From Hyphomicrobiales bacterium (GTDB lineage Bacteria; Pseudomonadota; Alphaproteobacteria; Rhizobiales; Rhizobiaceae), in assembly GCA_900472605.1 (NCBI GenBank), contig UCJD01000009.1:227883-291882 (forward strand): a stretch of DNA of 64,000 bases. Direction: 5' to 3'. Positions 1 through 8,428 of the stretch are shown piece after piece. Both the position numbers and the translations under genes were made by a program. Numbering within the stretch: position 1 is the first letter of the stretch; every line of letters begins with the position of its first letter. Under the pieces are notes generated by a model. It was not told where the DNA came from. It made no database searches and worked only from the letters and a program-made list of their open reading frames with translations.

Positions 1-820
1 GCTGACACCGATGAAGGATTCCAACCTCATTCGTGTGCTTGCCGAGCAGACGAAATTGAGCGTTTCGGGCTGTTACCATGAAACAGTACAGCGCGGCGCG
101 TCTGCGATCATGGAATGGATCAAGGGCGCAAAGGCTCAAGGCACGTCTGTCGCCGTGACCGACGCACTGGGTAACGCCGACCTAGTCGAGATCGCCAAGG
201 CTTTCCTGGACTTTCCCCTCTTCACCGGCGCGTCTGGACTGGCCTACGGCCTGGTCACGGCACTAGGCGGTGACGCGGCGAACGATCAGGACGTGTCCGA
301 GACTAGACGACCGGGATCGAGAGCCGTCATCTCCGGCAGTTGCTCTGTTGCGACGAACGGCCAGGTCGAGACGATGTTGCGTGATCACGAAGGTTATCGG
401 ATCGACGTCGACGACTTGGCTTCTGGCAAGGATGTCGTCGGGGACGCGGTGGCCTGGGCAAAAGCTAGGCTCGGCCGCAAACCCATCCTGATCTACGCGA
501 CGGCAAACCCGGAGCAGGTCAAGGCAAACCAGGAGAAGCTGGGCGTCGAAGCCGCCGGAACCCTGGTCGAAGACGCGCTCTCTGCCATCTCGTTGGCACT
601 TGTTGAGAATGGCGTTTCCGAATTGATCGTGGCCGGCGGCGAGACGTCGGGGGCCGTCGTGAAGGCTCTTGACGTGAAGGGCCTCAAGATCGGCCGCGAA
701 ATAGCGCCTGGCGTTCCTTGGGTTCGTACCGATCACAAGACCGGATCGCTCGCTCTCGCCCTCAAGTCGGGCAACTTTGGCAATTCGCGGTTTTTCCTGG
801 ATGCTTGGGAGAAGCTGTGA
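1..820 (+). CDS. otnK: 3-oxo-tetronate kinase OtnK, C-terminal part (cut by window edge)
   Basis: About 272 residues are visible. The frame is open to the first base, so this is the C-terminal two thirds of a roughly 420-residue protein of the four-carbon acid sugar kinase family (DUF1537). The family phosphorylates 3-oxo-tetronate at O4 in D-threonate/D-erythronate breakdown. The ATP-binding C-terminal domain is recognisable by ISGSCSVATNGQ, LIVAGGETSGAVV and the ending LALKSGNFGNSRFF, all typical of OtnK/DtnK. Its stop overlaps the start of the OtnC-like gene, so the two are translationally coupled. The exact substrate (threonate or erythronate) is inferred from the pairing with OtnC and not from residues. 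Confidence 0.88.
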   Translation, partial: LTPMKDSNLIRVLAEQTKLSVSGCYHETVQRGASAIMEWIKGAKAQGTSVAVTDALGNADLVEIAKAFLDFPLFTGASGLAYGLVTALGGDAANDQDVSETRRPGSRAVISGSCSVATNGQVETMLRDHEGYRIDVDDLASGKDVVGDAVAWAKARLGRKPILIYATANPEQVKANQEKLGVEAAGTLVEDALSAISLALVENGVSELIVAGGETSGAVVKALDVKGLKIGREIAPGVPWVRTDHKTGSLALALKSGNFGNSRFFLDAWEKL

Positions 821-1461
821 TGTCGTCTGTCATATCCGAAGAAACGAAGACGCGCGATGAGATCGTAAGCGTCGGAAAGTCCCTGTTCGACCGCGGCCTC
901 ACGCCGGGATCGTCAGGGAACATAAGTGTTCGCATGACAGATGGCCGGCTGCTCATGACGCCGACCAACGCATGCCTCGGCGAACTTGATCCGGAACGCA
1001 TTTCGCTGTTTTCGGCGGAGGGCGTTCACGTCGGCGGCGACAAGCCGACGAAAGAAGCCTTCCTCCATAAGTGCATGTACTGCGGCGGCTCCGGTCGAAA
1101 CGCAGTCGTCCACCTGCATTCGACATATTCGGTGGCAGCGAGCATCCTCGATCACGTGGACGAGAATAACGTCCTGCCACCTCTGACGGCCTACTACGTC
1201 ATGCGCGTGGGAACTCTGCCGTTGGTCCCATACTACCCGCCGGGAGACGAGAACCTGGCCACCGCCGTCGGAGAGGCGGCGTCCAAACATCATGCCGTTC
1301 TGATGGCCAACCATGGGCCCGTTGTCGCGGGAAAATCACTTCGCGACGCCCAGTACGCAACCGAGGAACTGGAAGAGACAGCCAAGCTGTTCCTCCTGCT
1401 TCAGAACCACCGAATTCGCCCCCTGACAAGCGAACAAAGGGCCGCCTTGGCCAATCGATAA
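820..1461 (+). CDS. otnC: 3-oxo-tetronate 4-phosphate decarboxylase OtnC (class II aldolase family)
   Basis: This 213-residue protein belongs to the class II aldolase/adducin family. OtnC decarboxylates 3-oxo-tetronate 4-phosphate to dihydroxyacetone phosphate. Family landmarks are TPGSSGNISVR near the N-terminus, the metal-binding VHLHSTYSVA and MANHGPVVAGKS, and an acidic C-terminal helix. The ATG at 820 overlaps the kinase stop (TGATG). A GTG three bases earlier is also possible, and longer in-frame starts would run far into the kinase. With the preceding kinase it forms the core of a tetronate pathway. The dehydrogenase and isomerase of that pathway would be outside the window. Confidence 0.88.
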   Translation: MSSVISEETKTRDEIVSVGKSLFDRGLTPGSSGNISVRMTDGRLLMTPTNACLGELDPERISLFSAEGVHVGGDKPTKEAFLHKCMYCGGSGRNAVVHLHSTYSVAASILDHVDENNVLPPLTAYYVMRVGTLPLVPYYPPGDENLATAVGEAASKHHAVLMANHGPVVAGKSLRDAQYATEELEETAKLFLLLQNHRIRPLTSEQRAALANR

Positions 1462-1534
1462 GGCGCGAGCAGCGCTCGTCTCCGGCGGGCTACGCGCGCC
1501 GTCGGACAACTATGTACTCTAGGAGGAGAGCATA

Positions 1535-2848
1535 ATGGAACGATCAGACAATCCCGCAATGACGGGTGTCCCAGGCGTCGCGGAGGACGCCGAGGACTCG
1601 CTCTACAAAAAGGTAACCCTCAGGCTGCTGCCTATCCTGCTTGCCTGCTACACGATTTCGTATCTCGACCGCATCAACATCAGTTTCGCCAAGATACCGA
1701 TGAACGCCGAATTGAATTTCAGCGAAGCGGTCTATGGTCTTGGAGCAGGTCTTTTCTTCATCGGCTACGCGCTTGCCGAAGTGCCGAGCAATCTGATGCT
1801 GCACCGCTTCGGGGCTCGTCGGTGGCTCGCCCGCATCCTGTTCACATGGGGCTGCATCTCAATGGCGATGCTCTTCGTGTATTCTGAGAGCTCGTTCTAC
1901 GTGCTGCGTATTCTGTTGGGCGTGGGTGAAGCCGGACTATTCCCTGGCGTAATCTTCTATCTTCTGAATTGGTATCCGTCGCACCGTCGTGCTCGCATCA
2001 CGTCGCTGCTCTACCTCGCGGCTCCATTTGCTGGGGTCCTCGGCGCGCCGATCTCGGCCTTCATCATCGCCGGCACCCACGGCGCGTTCGGCATGTCCGG
2101 ATGGCAGTGGATGTTCCTGCTCGAAGGCCTTCCGGCTGTTCTGCTCGCATTCGTGGTCTTCAAGTGGCTCACGAACAGCATCGAGGAAGCGGGCTGGTTG
2201 TCTGCCAGCGAAAAGAAGACGCTGCGCGCAAACCTCAACTCCGAGGATTTGCAGAAGCACGACATGAAGTTCACGGCGATCTTTACGGACAAAGGCGTTC
2301 TCACTCTGAGCGGCATCCTCTTCGGTATCGTTTTGTCCCAGTCTGGCGTGTTCTTTTACCTGCCGTCGCTAATCCGCAACGCAGGCGTCACTGACACGGT
2401 TCACCTCGGTATCCTGTCCGCAGTACCGTATGCGGCGGCCATCGTGGTCATGCTTGTCGTCAACCGTCATTCCGACAAGGTCGGCGAACGCCGCTGGCAC
2501 CTGTTCGGCAGTTGCCTGCTCGGCATCGCCGGCTTTATCGTCGCTACCGCTTTCAAGGCGAACCTCGTCATGGTCATCATCGGCCTCAGCATGGCTATCA
2601 GCGGCGTTATGGCATCCCTTCCCGTATTCTGGACCCTGCCTACCTCTATCCTCAAGGGCAAGGCTGCAGCTTCGGGTATCGCCTTCGTGAACAGCATCGG
2701 TTTGACGGCCGGCTTCGTAGCTCCGTTCATCATCGGGTACTTGACCACGACGACCGGAACGACCGATGCGGGCATCTACTTCGTTGCCGCTGTGTGGTCG
2801 GTCACCGCACTGGTGGCGGTGTTCTTCGTGAAGCCAAGGCTCGTTTGA
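1535..2848 (+). CDS. MFS transporter, anion:cation symporter family (probable tetronate/sugar-acid importer)
   Basis: This 437-residue protein has about twelve hydrophobic segments and belongs to the ACS family of the major facilitator superfamily. The SYLDRINISFAK motif at the end of TM1, the RFGARRWLARI loop between TM2 and TM3, and the VGEAGLFPGVIFYLLNWYP segment in TM4 are typical of sugar-acid importers such as hexuronate and tartrate carriers. A strong GGAGGAG ribosome site precedes the ATG. It lies 73 bases after otnC in the same direction, so uptake of the tetronate used by OtnK/OtnC is the likely role. That substrate is inferred from position. Confidence 0.85.
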   Translation: MERSDNPAMTGVPGVAEDAEDSLYKKVTLRLLPILLACYTISYLDRINISFAKIPMNAELNFSEAVYGLGAGLFFIGYALAEVPSNLMLHRFGARRWLARILFTWGCISMAMLFVYSESSFYVLRILLGVGEAGLFPGVIFYLLNWYPSHRRARITSLLYLAAPFAGVLGAPISAFIIAGTHGAFGMSGWQWMFLLEGLPAVLLAFVVFKWLTNSIEEAGWLSASEKKTLRANLNSEDLQKHDMKFTAIFTDKGVLTLSGILFGIVLSQSGVFFYLPSLIRNAGVTDTVHLGILSAVPYAAAIVVMLVVNRHSDKVGERRWHLFGSCLLGIAGFIVATAFKANLVMVIIGLSMAISGVMASLPVFWTLPTSILKGKAAASGIAFVNSIGLTAGFVAPFIIGYLTTTTGTTDAGIYFVAAVWSVTALVAVFFVKPRLV

Positions 2849-2858
2849 CAAACAACAG

Positions 2859-2879
2859 CCGGGCCCGCCAAGGGCCCGG
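2859..2879 (+). terminator. GC-rich hairpin between MFS and HAD genes
   Basis: CCGGGCCC and GGGCCCGG form a perfect 8-bp stem around a 5-base loop, 10 bases after the transporter stop. No T-run follows, so it may act as a processing or stabilising hairpin inside the operon rather than as a full terminator. Confidence 0.45.
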
Positions 2880-2903
2880 TATCAAAACATAGGAGACATT
2901 GTT

Positions 2904-3623
2904 ATGGACATTGCCGACGTTAAGCTTCTGGGTTTCGACGTTTTCGGAACCGTCGTTGATTGGAGAGGGAGCGTTGCGCGGCACGCCCAGGCCTTTTTCA
3001 AGGCTGAAGGCATCTCTGTTGATCCTCACCAGTTCGCTACCGACTGGCGGTCGCTGTACCAGCCGTCGATGGAGAAAATCAGGTCGGGCGCGCGGCCGTG
3101 GGTTCCCCTCAACGTCCTCAATCTTGAGAACCTCAAGCTTACCCTCGCCTACCATGGTCAGGATGTGGACCGCTTCACCTCGGAGAGCCTGAAGGAGTTG
3201 AACCACGCGTGGGAACGCCTCGATCCTTGGCCGGACTCGGTAGAAGCGATTGCGCGCCTCAAGAAGAAGTACGCCGTAACGACCATTTCGAACGGGCACA
3301 TCGCCGGCATGATGTGGCTTGCGAAGTATGCCGACCTCAGATGGGACGCCATTCTAGGCTCTGAGATCGCCCAGAATTACAAGCCGCGCCCGGAGGTGTA
3401 TTTCCGCTCCGCGGAAGTCGCCGGTCTGAACATCGGCGAGACGGCCATGGTAGCTGCGCACAATGACGACCTCGAAGCCGCCTCGGATTGCGGAATGAAA
3501 ACCTTCTTCGTCTTCCGCCGCACCGAGCACGGCGACAACCAGACCACCGACCTGACGGCCGAGAAGGATTGGGACGTCGTTGCCGAGGACCTCAAGGACC
3601 TGGCTGACCAGTTGGGTTGCTGA
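2904..3623 (+). CDS. Haloacid dehalogenase type II-like HAD hydrolase
   Basis: This 239-residue HAD-superfamily protein resembles L-2-haloacid dehalogenases. Motif I is FDVFGTVVDW with the nucleophile Asp near residue 12, motif II is TISNG, the Lys motif is NYKPRPEVY, and the acidic motif is AAHNDDLEAAS. A ribosome site (GGAGAC) precedes the ATG. It follows the transporter by 55 bases in the same direction, so it may be the last gene of the tetronate operon. Many proteins annotated this way are phosphatases, and the substrate is not determined. Confidence 0.8.
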   Translation: MDIADVKLLGFDVFGTVVDWRGSVARHAQAFFKAEGISVDPHQFATDWRSLYQPSMEKIRSGARPWVPLNVLNLENLKLTLAYHGQDVDRFTSESLKELNHAWERLDPWPDSVEAIARLKKKYAVTTISNGHIAGMMWLAKYADLRWDAILGSEIAQNYKPRPEVYFRSAEVAGLNIGETAMVAAHNDDLEAASDCGMKTFFVFRRTEHGDNQTTDLTAEKDWDVVAEDLKDLADQLGC

Positions 3624-3800
3624 CGGGGCTACGATACAGAAGACCGCGGGCGCGCCACGTTGTGCGCTCGCTACGTACGCTTGACGTTCCAACAACTTAG
3701 GTGGCGTTTGTGCCATTCGGTGTGCTTCGAAATGCGAGACGCCGACCCGAGCAATCCGCTATTTTACAACGGGTGCGGTCTCACTGACCAGGAGTAGCCA

Positions 3801-4064
3801 TTGAAGACGATTGCGGATGTGCCCAAGCTGGTTGACGACCTGATCGCGGCAAGCACGGAGGTCACGGCCATCGGCGACATCGGCTACTGGATCATTGCAC
3901 TGGACGACCCTGAGGCCAACAAGCGAATCGAGAAAATCGTGGCGGAGTTCGGGCCCAGAGACCACCTGTTCATCGACATCATCGCGTGCTTGAACGCCAA
4001 GGGTAGACGCCTGCCCATCGAAACTTACATGAATGGCGAGCTCAAGACCGCTCCCGTCCCTTAA
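3801..4064 (+). CDS. Hypothetical 87-residue protein
   Basis: This is a small acidic alpha/beta protein without a recognised family. The start is a TTG with GGAG ten bases upstream; no ATG fits the 5' end. It has no signal peptide or membrane segment. A central stretch (DPEANKRIEKIVAEFGPRDHLFIDIIACLN) suggests a helix followed by a strand. It stands alone between the tetronate genes and a lipoprotein gene. Function unknown. Confidence 0.6.
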   Translation: MKTIADVPKLVDDLIAASTEVTAIGDIGYWIIALDDPEANKRIEKIVAEFGPRDHLFIDIIACLNAKGRRLPIETYMNGELKTAPVP

Positions 4065-4193
4065 CGAGGTTTCCAGCGCTTGGACCACACGAATGCCCTC
4101 GGCACGTGTGTTAACGATATCTTAACTTGCAATTTGACGTAGAGACCATTTCTGCGATTGTCGCTCCGGGGGAAACTGGGGTTCGAAACGAAA

Positions 4194-4616
4194 ATGGTTA
4201 CGACAGCGCAGCGTATCTTCGCCGTCACGATGGCGCTTGCCTTGGCGGGTTGCACGACAACACAGGCCGACTTCAACAAAAAACCGGAAGCCGTCAGCAA
4301 GGCCGCCCTGTGCCGGACTTTCATGGAGACCAAAGACCAAGCCTTCTATCAGGATTTGCTTGGTGAATTGGCTCGCCGAAAGATCGGGCCAATGGACTGC
4401 TACCAGATGGTCCAGCAGCAGAACCAGGCGGCTGCGGCCCTTGTGGCTATCGCGGTGGTTGGAACAGCCGTCGCGGTCTGTGCCAACAACAATTGCGGCA
4501 ACGCGTATTACCCGACGAACACATATCGCGGAAACTGCCAGTACAATTGGCAATATGACGCCGCGGGTAATCGATGCGGGCATCGAAGTGCATGGTCGCG
4601 CCCAGGCGGCTTTTGA
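4194..4616 (+). CDS. Small lipoprotein, hypothetical
   Basis: The 140-residue product starts with a positively charged N-terminus, a hydrophobic core and the lipobox LAGC, with the lipidated Cys at residue 20, so it should sit in the envelope. A glycine/alanine-rich hydrophobic stretch (AAAALVAIAVVGTAVAV) follows in the middle, and the C-terminus is rich in Asn, Tyr and Cys. A TTG at 4158 would put twelve extra residues before the signal, so ATG 4194 is preferred. The next small membrane protein begins 10 bases later and is probably co-transcribed. The family is not recognised. Confidence 0.65.
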   Translation: MVTTAQRIFAVTMALALAGCTTTQADFNKKPEAVSKAALCRTFMETKDQAFYQDLLGELARRKIGPMDCYQMVQQQNQAAAALVAIAVVGTAVAVCANNNCGNAYYPTNTYRGNCQYNWQYDAAGNRCGHRSAWSRPGGF

Positions 4617-4625
4617 GGTTTTGAC

Positions 4626-4910
4626 ATGACGACGGACAAGTATACCAAGACAGCACTCACTGTGATCGCTGTATGCCTGACAGCCCTTCTCGTGGACCGC
4701 CTCTATGATCGGCTCGCAGTCCGAATGCCCGCGCGCGTTTACGTCATGGGCGGCGACCTGTCGGTGACGGTGGACGGGGGCTCCCTATCCGAAGTCGAGC
4801 GTATCCGTTCTGTTGGCGCAATCGACGATACGGTCGATGTCGACGTCAAAGGCGGGAAGCTTGACTATTCCACGGACGCTTTTGGAACGCTGAAGGTCAC
4901 GCCCCAGTAA
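4626..4910 (+). CDS. Small inner-membrane-anchored protein, hypothetical
   Basis: This 94-residue protein has one N-terminal hydrophobic segment (about residues 9-24, ALTVIAVCLTALLV) and a short periplasmic-looking beta-rich domain (RVYVMGGDLSVTVDGG). A GAGG ribosome site overlaps the stop of the lipoprotein gene upstream, which supports co-expression. No family recognised. Confidence 0.6.
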   Translation: MTTDKYTKTALTVIAVCLTALLVDRLYDRLAVRMPARVYVMGGDLSVTVDGGSLSEVERIRSVGAIDDTVDVDVKGGKLDYSTDAFGTLKVTPQ

Positions 4911-4923
4911 GGCTCATGGCTTG

Positions 4924-6009
4924 TTAAGAGCTACCTAAACCATGCTCGGTCCCCTCTACCTCTTCGACATCCACTTCCGTGATGACCTCGTGTTCGTCGA
5001 AGACCTTCGCCCAATCAGTGCGTCGCCTTCCGGTAATGGGCTCAGAAGAGAAGAAGAAGTTGCCCCTGGATTTGAGATGCTCGAGTGGATCAGGGGAGCC
5101 TGGTTTGCGGACCGCCATGCCTCCCTTGAACACCGCCCCGCTAAAGTCGCAATCCTCGAAGGTGTTGGATGTCAAAAAGCGACCTGACATTAGTTTGATC
5201 TGGCATCCGAAGAAGTGACACCCTTTGAACCGCTGTAGCTTTTGATCGACGCGAACGTCCTCGATGTTGCAATCCTCAAAACGATACATGCCGACTTCAA
5301 GAATGCGAGGAAATTGCGTGCCATCAATTTCAGCGTTCTTGTATGATAGCGACCTGACGCCGACGATGCCGAAAGAGTACGTTTTATCGGGTCCATCGTA
5401 GTGGAGCTTCAAGTTCCGCGTAGATCGCCGCCCGGTCGCACCGCCAAGATTAACCGCGTGCTTCGCAGCATCAAGCATCTTTGCCTTCTCGGGCAGATCG
5501 AAGGTTTCCTCGATTAGATCGACCAAGATGTCCATCGCTTGCGACGCGAAAGCCCCTTTGGGCGACACTACCACGGCTTGGAGTGCCGCCACGCCTGCCA
5601 GTACGTGCGATTGCCTCGTCTCTCCCAGTAGCTTCGTGCCGTCCATAAGCAGTTTTGCGAGATTCTCATCGTCCTTCGCATCGTTCTGGCGTCGCGTCTG
5701 CGCGAGCTGCTCCGCCTGATGAGCGATTTGCTCTGCTTGGTATTCGAGTTGCTTGGTGTTGAGGACGCCGCGCCATGCGATCGTGCAAAACGTCACCACC
5801 GCTATCAATGCAGCACCGAACGGCGTAAACGCCTGCGCACGCTGCGTCATGTGTGTGACATCGCTATTGAACACCCAGGCCGCCACCCCCACGAATATGC
5901 ATAGCGCGATTATCGAGGCTGCCAATGCGAGCGAAAACCAAGTCTCCGCTTTGATTTGCGGACCATCCGGAACCCGCCTTGTATCCACGTCTTCCAATGC
6001 CAACCCCAT
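4924..6009 (-). CDS. Membrane protein with coiled coil and pentapeptide-like C-terminal domain
   Basis: This 361-residue protein has two membrane segments (about residues 26-49 and 63-83). A Gln/Glu-rich coiled coil (YQAEQIAHQAEQLAQ) follows, then a helical region. The C-terminal half has spaced Phe/Cys patterns such as MYRFEDCNIEDVRV, FKGCHFFGCQIK and NTFEDCDFSGAVFKG. These resemble irregular pentapeptide repeats, in which every fifth residue is hydrophobic. The ATG at 6009 is chosen over a TTG one codon earlier. The architecture is seen in proteins of unknown role in proteobacteria. It converges on the small-protein pair to its left. Confidence 0.65.
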   Translation of the reverse strand: MGLALEDVDTRRVPDGPQIKAETWFSLALAASIIALCIFVGVAAWVFNSDVTHMTQRAQAFTPFGAALIAVVTFCTIAWRGVLNTKQLEYQAEQIAHQAEQLAQTRRQNDAKDDENLAKLLMDGTKLLGETRQSHVLAGVAALQAVVVSPKGAFASQAMDILVDLIEETFDLPEKAKMLDAAKHAVNLGGATGRRSTRNLKLHYDGPDKTYSFGIVGVRSLSYKNAEIDGTQFPRILEVGMYRFEDCNIEDVRVDQKLQRFKGCHFFGCQIKLMSGRFLTSNTFEDCDFSGAVFKGGMAVRKPGSPDPLEHLKSRGNFFFSSEPITGRRRTDWAKVFDEHEVITEVDVEEVEGTEHGLGSS

Positions 6010-6273
6010 CAAGCCAGTCGCTAATTTCTTGTCACGCTATCGGGCGTCGAATGTCTGCGCAATGCGAGTTGCATCTGCTCGAAACAAACATCCAAGGTTT
6101 ATTTTCAGCTCACTATTTCGCCGTCGGTTCCGTGAGTTTCGCTCACCGTGGCGTTGAAAAGTTCTCCCAGTGCGGACACGAAACCAACCCGCGCGCTCAA
6201 TGTTTTCCTATCCTTGACGTCGCTGCACACGAACGCGGCGTCCATTTGCTACAATGAAAAAGGATATCAAAAC

Positions 6274-7077
6274 ATGGACTCCACCTTACGTCCCCTCGCC
6301 TTGGTGACCGGAGCATCGAGCGGCATCGGTTATGAGCTTGCGCGCCTGTTCGCCGTAGACGGCTACGACGTCGTCATCACCGCCACAGGTCCTGGCTTGG
6401 AGAACACCGCTGAGGCGGTACGATCGACCGGGGCTGAAGCAATTATCATCCCAGCCGACCTCACTCAGTACGACGGCGTCGAAGCGCTCTATCATGGAAT
6501 AAGGGACCTCAACCGTCCGCTCAGCGCGGCAGCGTTGAATGCCGGCGTCGGCCTCGGCGGCCACTTTCTCGGCGGAACTGAACTCAAGAAGGAGTTCGAA
6601 CTGATCCAGCTCAACATTACCTCGCAGGTTCATCTGACCAAACGCCTCCTGCCCGACATGGTCGCTCTGGGTGAAGGCAAAATCCTGTATACGGCCTCGA
6701 TCTCGGGCACGATGCCAACGCCCTATGAGGCCGTCTACGGCGGCTCCAAGGCCTTCCTGATATCGTTCGTGGAGGCGGTAAAGGCGGAGATCGCCGACAG
6801 CGGCGTTTCGATCACACTCCTCTTGCCAGGCGAGGTCGACACGAAATTCTGGCACCGGGCCGGAATGGACACGAGCAAGCTCGGTCTCGGGGTGAAGGCA
6901 CCGCCGACCCAGGTGGCTCAGGAAGGATACGATGCCATGATGGCCGGTAAGGACCGGGTAGTGGCTGGGAAATCCGAGAGCAAGTTCATCGGACGAGTAC
7001 TCAACAACATCCTCCCTGACACGACGAAGGCGTCCCAGCATGCGAAGGGTTCAAGGCCGGGATCGGGCCTCGAGTAA
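6274..7077 (+). CDS. SDR family NAD(P)-dependent oxidoreductase
   Basis: This 267-residue classical short-chain dehydrogenase has the cofactor motif TGASSGIGYEL near the N-terminus, NAGVG in the fourth strand region, the catalytic Ser in YTASISGTMP, and the Tyr/Lys pair in YGGSKAFL. Asp-less VVITATG after the second strand leaves NADP(H) as the likelier cofactor. ATG 6274 is chosen because it begins directly before the first strand and has AAAGGA upstream; the frame is open further left but does not look like protein there. The substrate is unknown. Confidence 0.8.
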   Translation: MDSTLRPLALVTGASSGIGYELARLFAVDGYDVVITATGPGLENTAEAVRSTGAEAIIIPADLTQYDGVEALYHGIRDLNRPLSAAALNAGVGLGGHFLGGTELKKEFELIQLNITSQVHLTKRLLPDMVALGEGKILYTASISGTMPTPYEAVYGGSKAFLISFVEAVKAEIADSGVSITLLLPGEVDTKFWHRAGMDTSKLGLGVKAPPTQVAQEGYDAMMAGKDRVVAGKSESKFIGRVLNNILPDTTKASQHAKGSRPGSGLE

Positions 7078-7242
7078 CCCCGGTCCTTATGGTGTTCCAT
7101 CAATTTCCCTCATCGCCGCGTGAAGATTTTCTCGCTTAGAGGCGTCCAGGCGATGCCTTACGCTTTGCTGGTTCGGTCGAAGTCAGCCTCCGCTTTGCCT
7201 GAGCCAGCCGCTTAAAGTACCCGATCTCCGAAAGGACGACGA

Positions 7243-8385
7243 ATGACAAGCCGCCGAAATTTCCTCATGACCGCCGCATCGGTAACCGCAGCATTGGGCG
7301 TTGCCCAGATTGCTGGTACCGCAATGGCGCAGGGCGCATCTGCTGCCAGCGGTTCCGCCGCTGACCTTCCCAAGAACCCCGAAGGCCAAAGCGGCCGCTG
7401 GAGACCGACGCATCGCATTGGCTTCGGTGCCCTTCCTATCGGAAACGCATTCTTCAAAACCATCCCGGATTCTCAGGCCATAACAACGGTCGAAGCCGCC
7501 TGGAACTCCGGTGTCCGCCTTTACGACACTTCGCCATCCTATGGTCTCGGTGGCAGCGAGCGCCGGCTGGGCGTAGTGCTGAGCGGTAAGCCGCGCGACG
7601 AGTTCGTTCTGTCGACCAAGATCGGCCGCGTTATGGAGCCCGACGCCGCGCTCGGCGTTCGCGACGAAGGTCAGTGGCACGACGCGCCCTCGTTCAAGTA
7701 CACGTACGACTACACCGCTGACGGCACCCGCCGTTCGATCGAGGACAGCCTCCAGCGCCTGGGCTTGGCCCGTTTCGATATCGTATTCGTCCACGATCTC
7801 ACGCCCGGGAACAGCGAGCTGGACGACTATCAGAAGCAGCTGGATATTGCGAAGAAGGGTGCATTCCCTACGCTTGAGCGCATGCGCGAAGAAGGCATCA
7901 TCAAGGCCTGGGGTCTCGGCGTGAACGGTCCGGAGTCTATCACGTCGGCACTCGAGGTCGCCAAGCCCGACATCATGCTGGCCGCAACGCAATATACGCT
8001 GGTCAATCATGACAAGGCGCTGGACGGGATCATCCCGGCCCTCGAAAAAGCGGGCGCATCGATCATGAACGGCGCACCGTTGCACGCTGGCTTCCTTGCT
8101 GGCCGCGAGCGCTTCAACTACGGCGGCCGGCCGGTTCCGGCCGAAATGCTCGAGAAGCGCCGGAAGATGTACACCGTGGCACAAAACCACAAAGTCGATC
8201 TTCGCGTTGCCGCGCTTCAGTTCGCCAACGCACACCCGGTCGTATCGTGTGTCATCCCGGGAGCAAGCAGCCCGGACCAGGCAGTCCAGAACGTCGAAGC
8301 TTTCACCACGAAGATTCCGGCAGAGTTCTGGGCCGAACTTCGCCAGCAGAAGCTGATCAACGAGAAGGCTCCGGTTCCCGCGTGA
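7243..8385 (+). CDS. Tat-exported aldo/keto reductase
   Basis: The 380-residue product begins with a twin-arginine signal (TSRRNFLMTAA, hydrophobic stretch, then AMAQG), so it should be exported folded. The rest is an aldo/keto reductase barrel with the tetrad visible as DTSPSYG (Asp, Tyr), LSTKIGR (Lys) and FVHDLTP (His). Sequence style is near pyridoxal 4-dehydrogenase/D-threo-aldose 1-dehydrogenase members. A periplasmic enzyme using NAD(P)H is odd because free cofactor is scarce there. A bound cofactor loaded before export would explain the Tat route. A convergent LysR gene is next door. Confidence 0.82.
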   Translation: MTSRRNFLMTAASVTAALGVAQIAGTAMAQGASAASGSAADLPKNPEGQSGRWRPTHRIGFGALPIGNAFFKTIPDSQAITTVEAAWNSGVRLYDTSPSYGLGGSERRLGVVLSGKPRDEFVLSTKIGRVMEPDAALGVRDEGQWHDAPSFKYTYDYTADGTRRSIEDSLQRLGLARFDIVFVHDLTPGNSELDDYQKQLDIAKKGAFPTLERMREEGIIKAWGLGVNGPESITSALEVAKPDIMLAATQYTLVNHDKALDGIIPALEKAGASIMNGAPLHAGFLAGRERFNYGGRPVPAEMLEKRRKMYTVAQNHKVDLRVAALQFANAHPVVSCVIPGASSPDQAVQNVEAFTTKIPAEFWAELRQQKLINEKAPVPA

Positions 8386-8392
8386 CATACTT

Positions 8393-8428
8393 GGCCCGCC
8401 CAGTTTCGTTGAGCGGGCCTCCCTTTTA
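8393..8428 (+). terminator. Rho-independent terminator of the Tat aldo/keto reductase gene
   Basis: GGCCCGC and GCGGGCC form a 7-bp stem around a 13-base loop, followed by TCCCTTTTAA. It begins eight bases after the reductase stop and overlaps the end of the convergent LysR gene. Confidence 0.7.
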
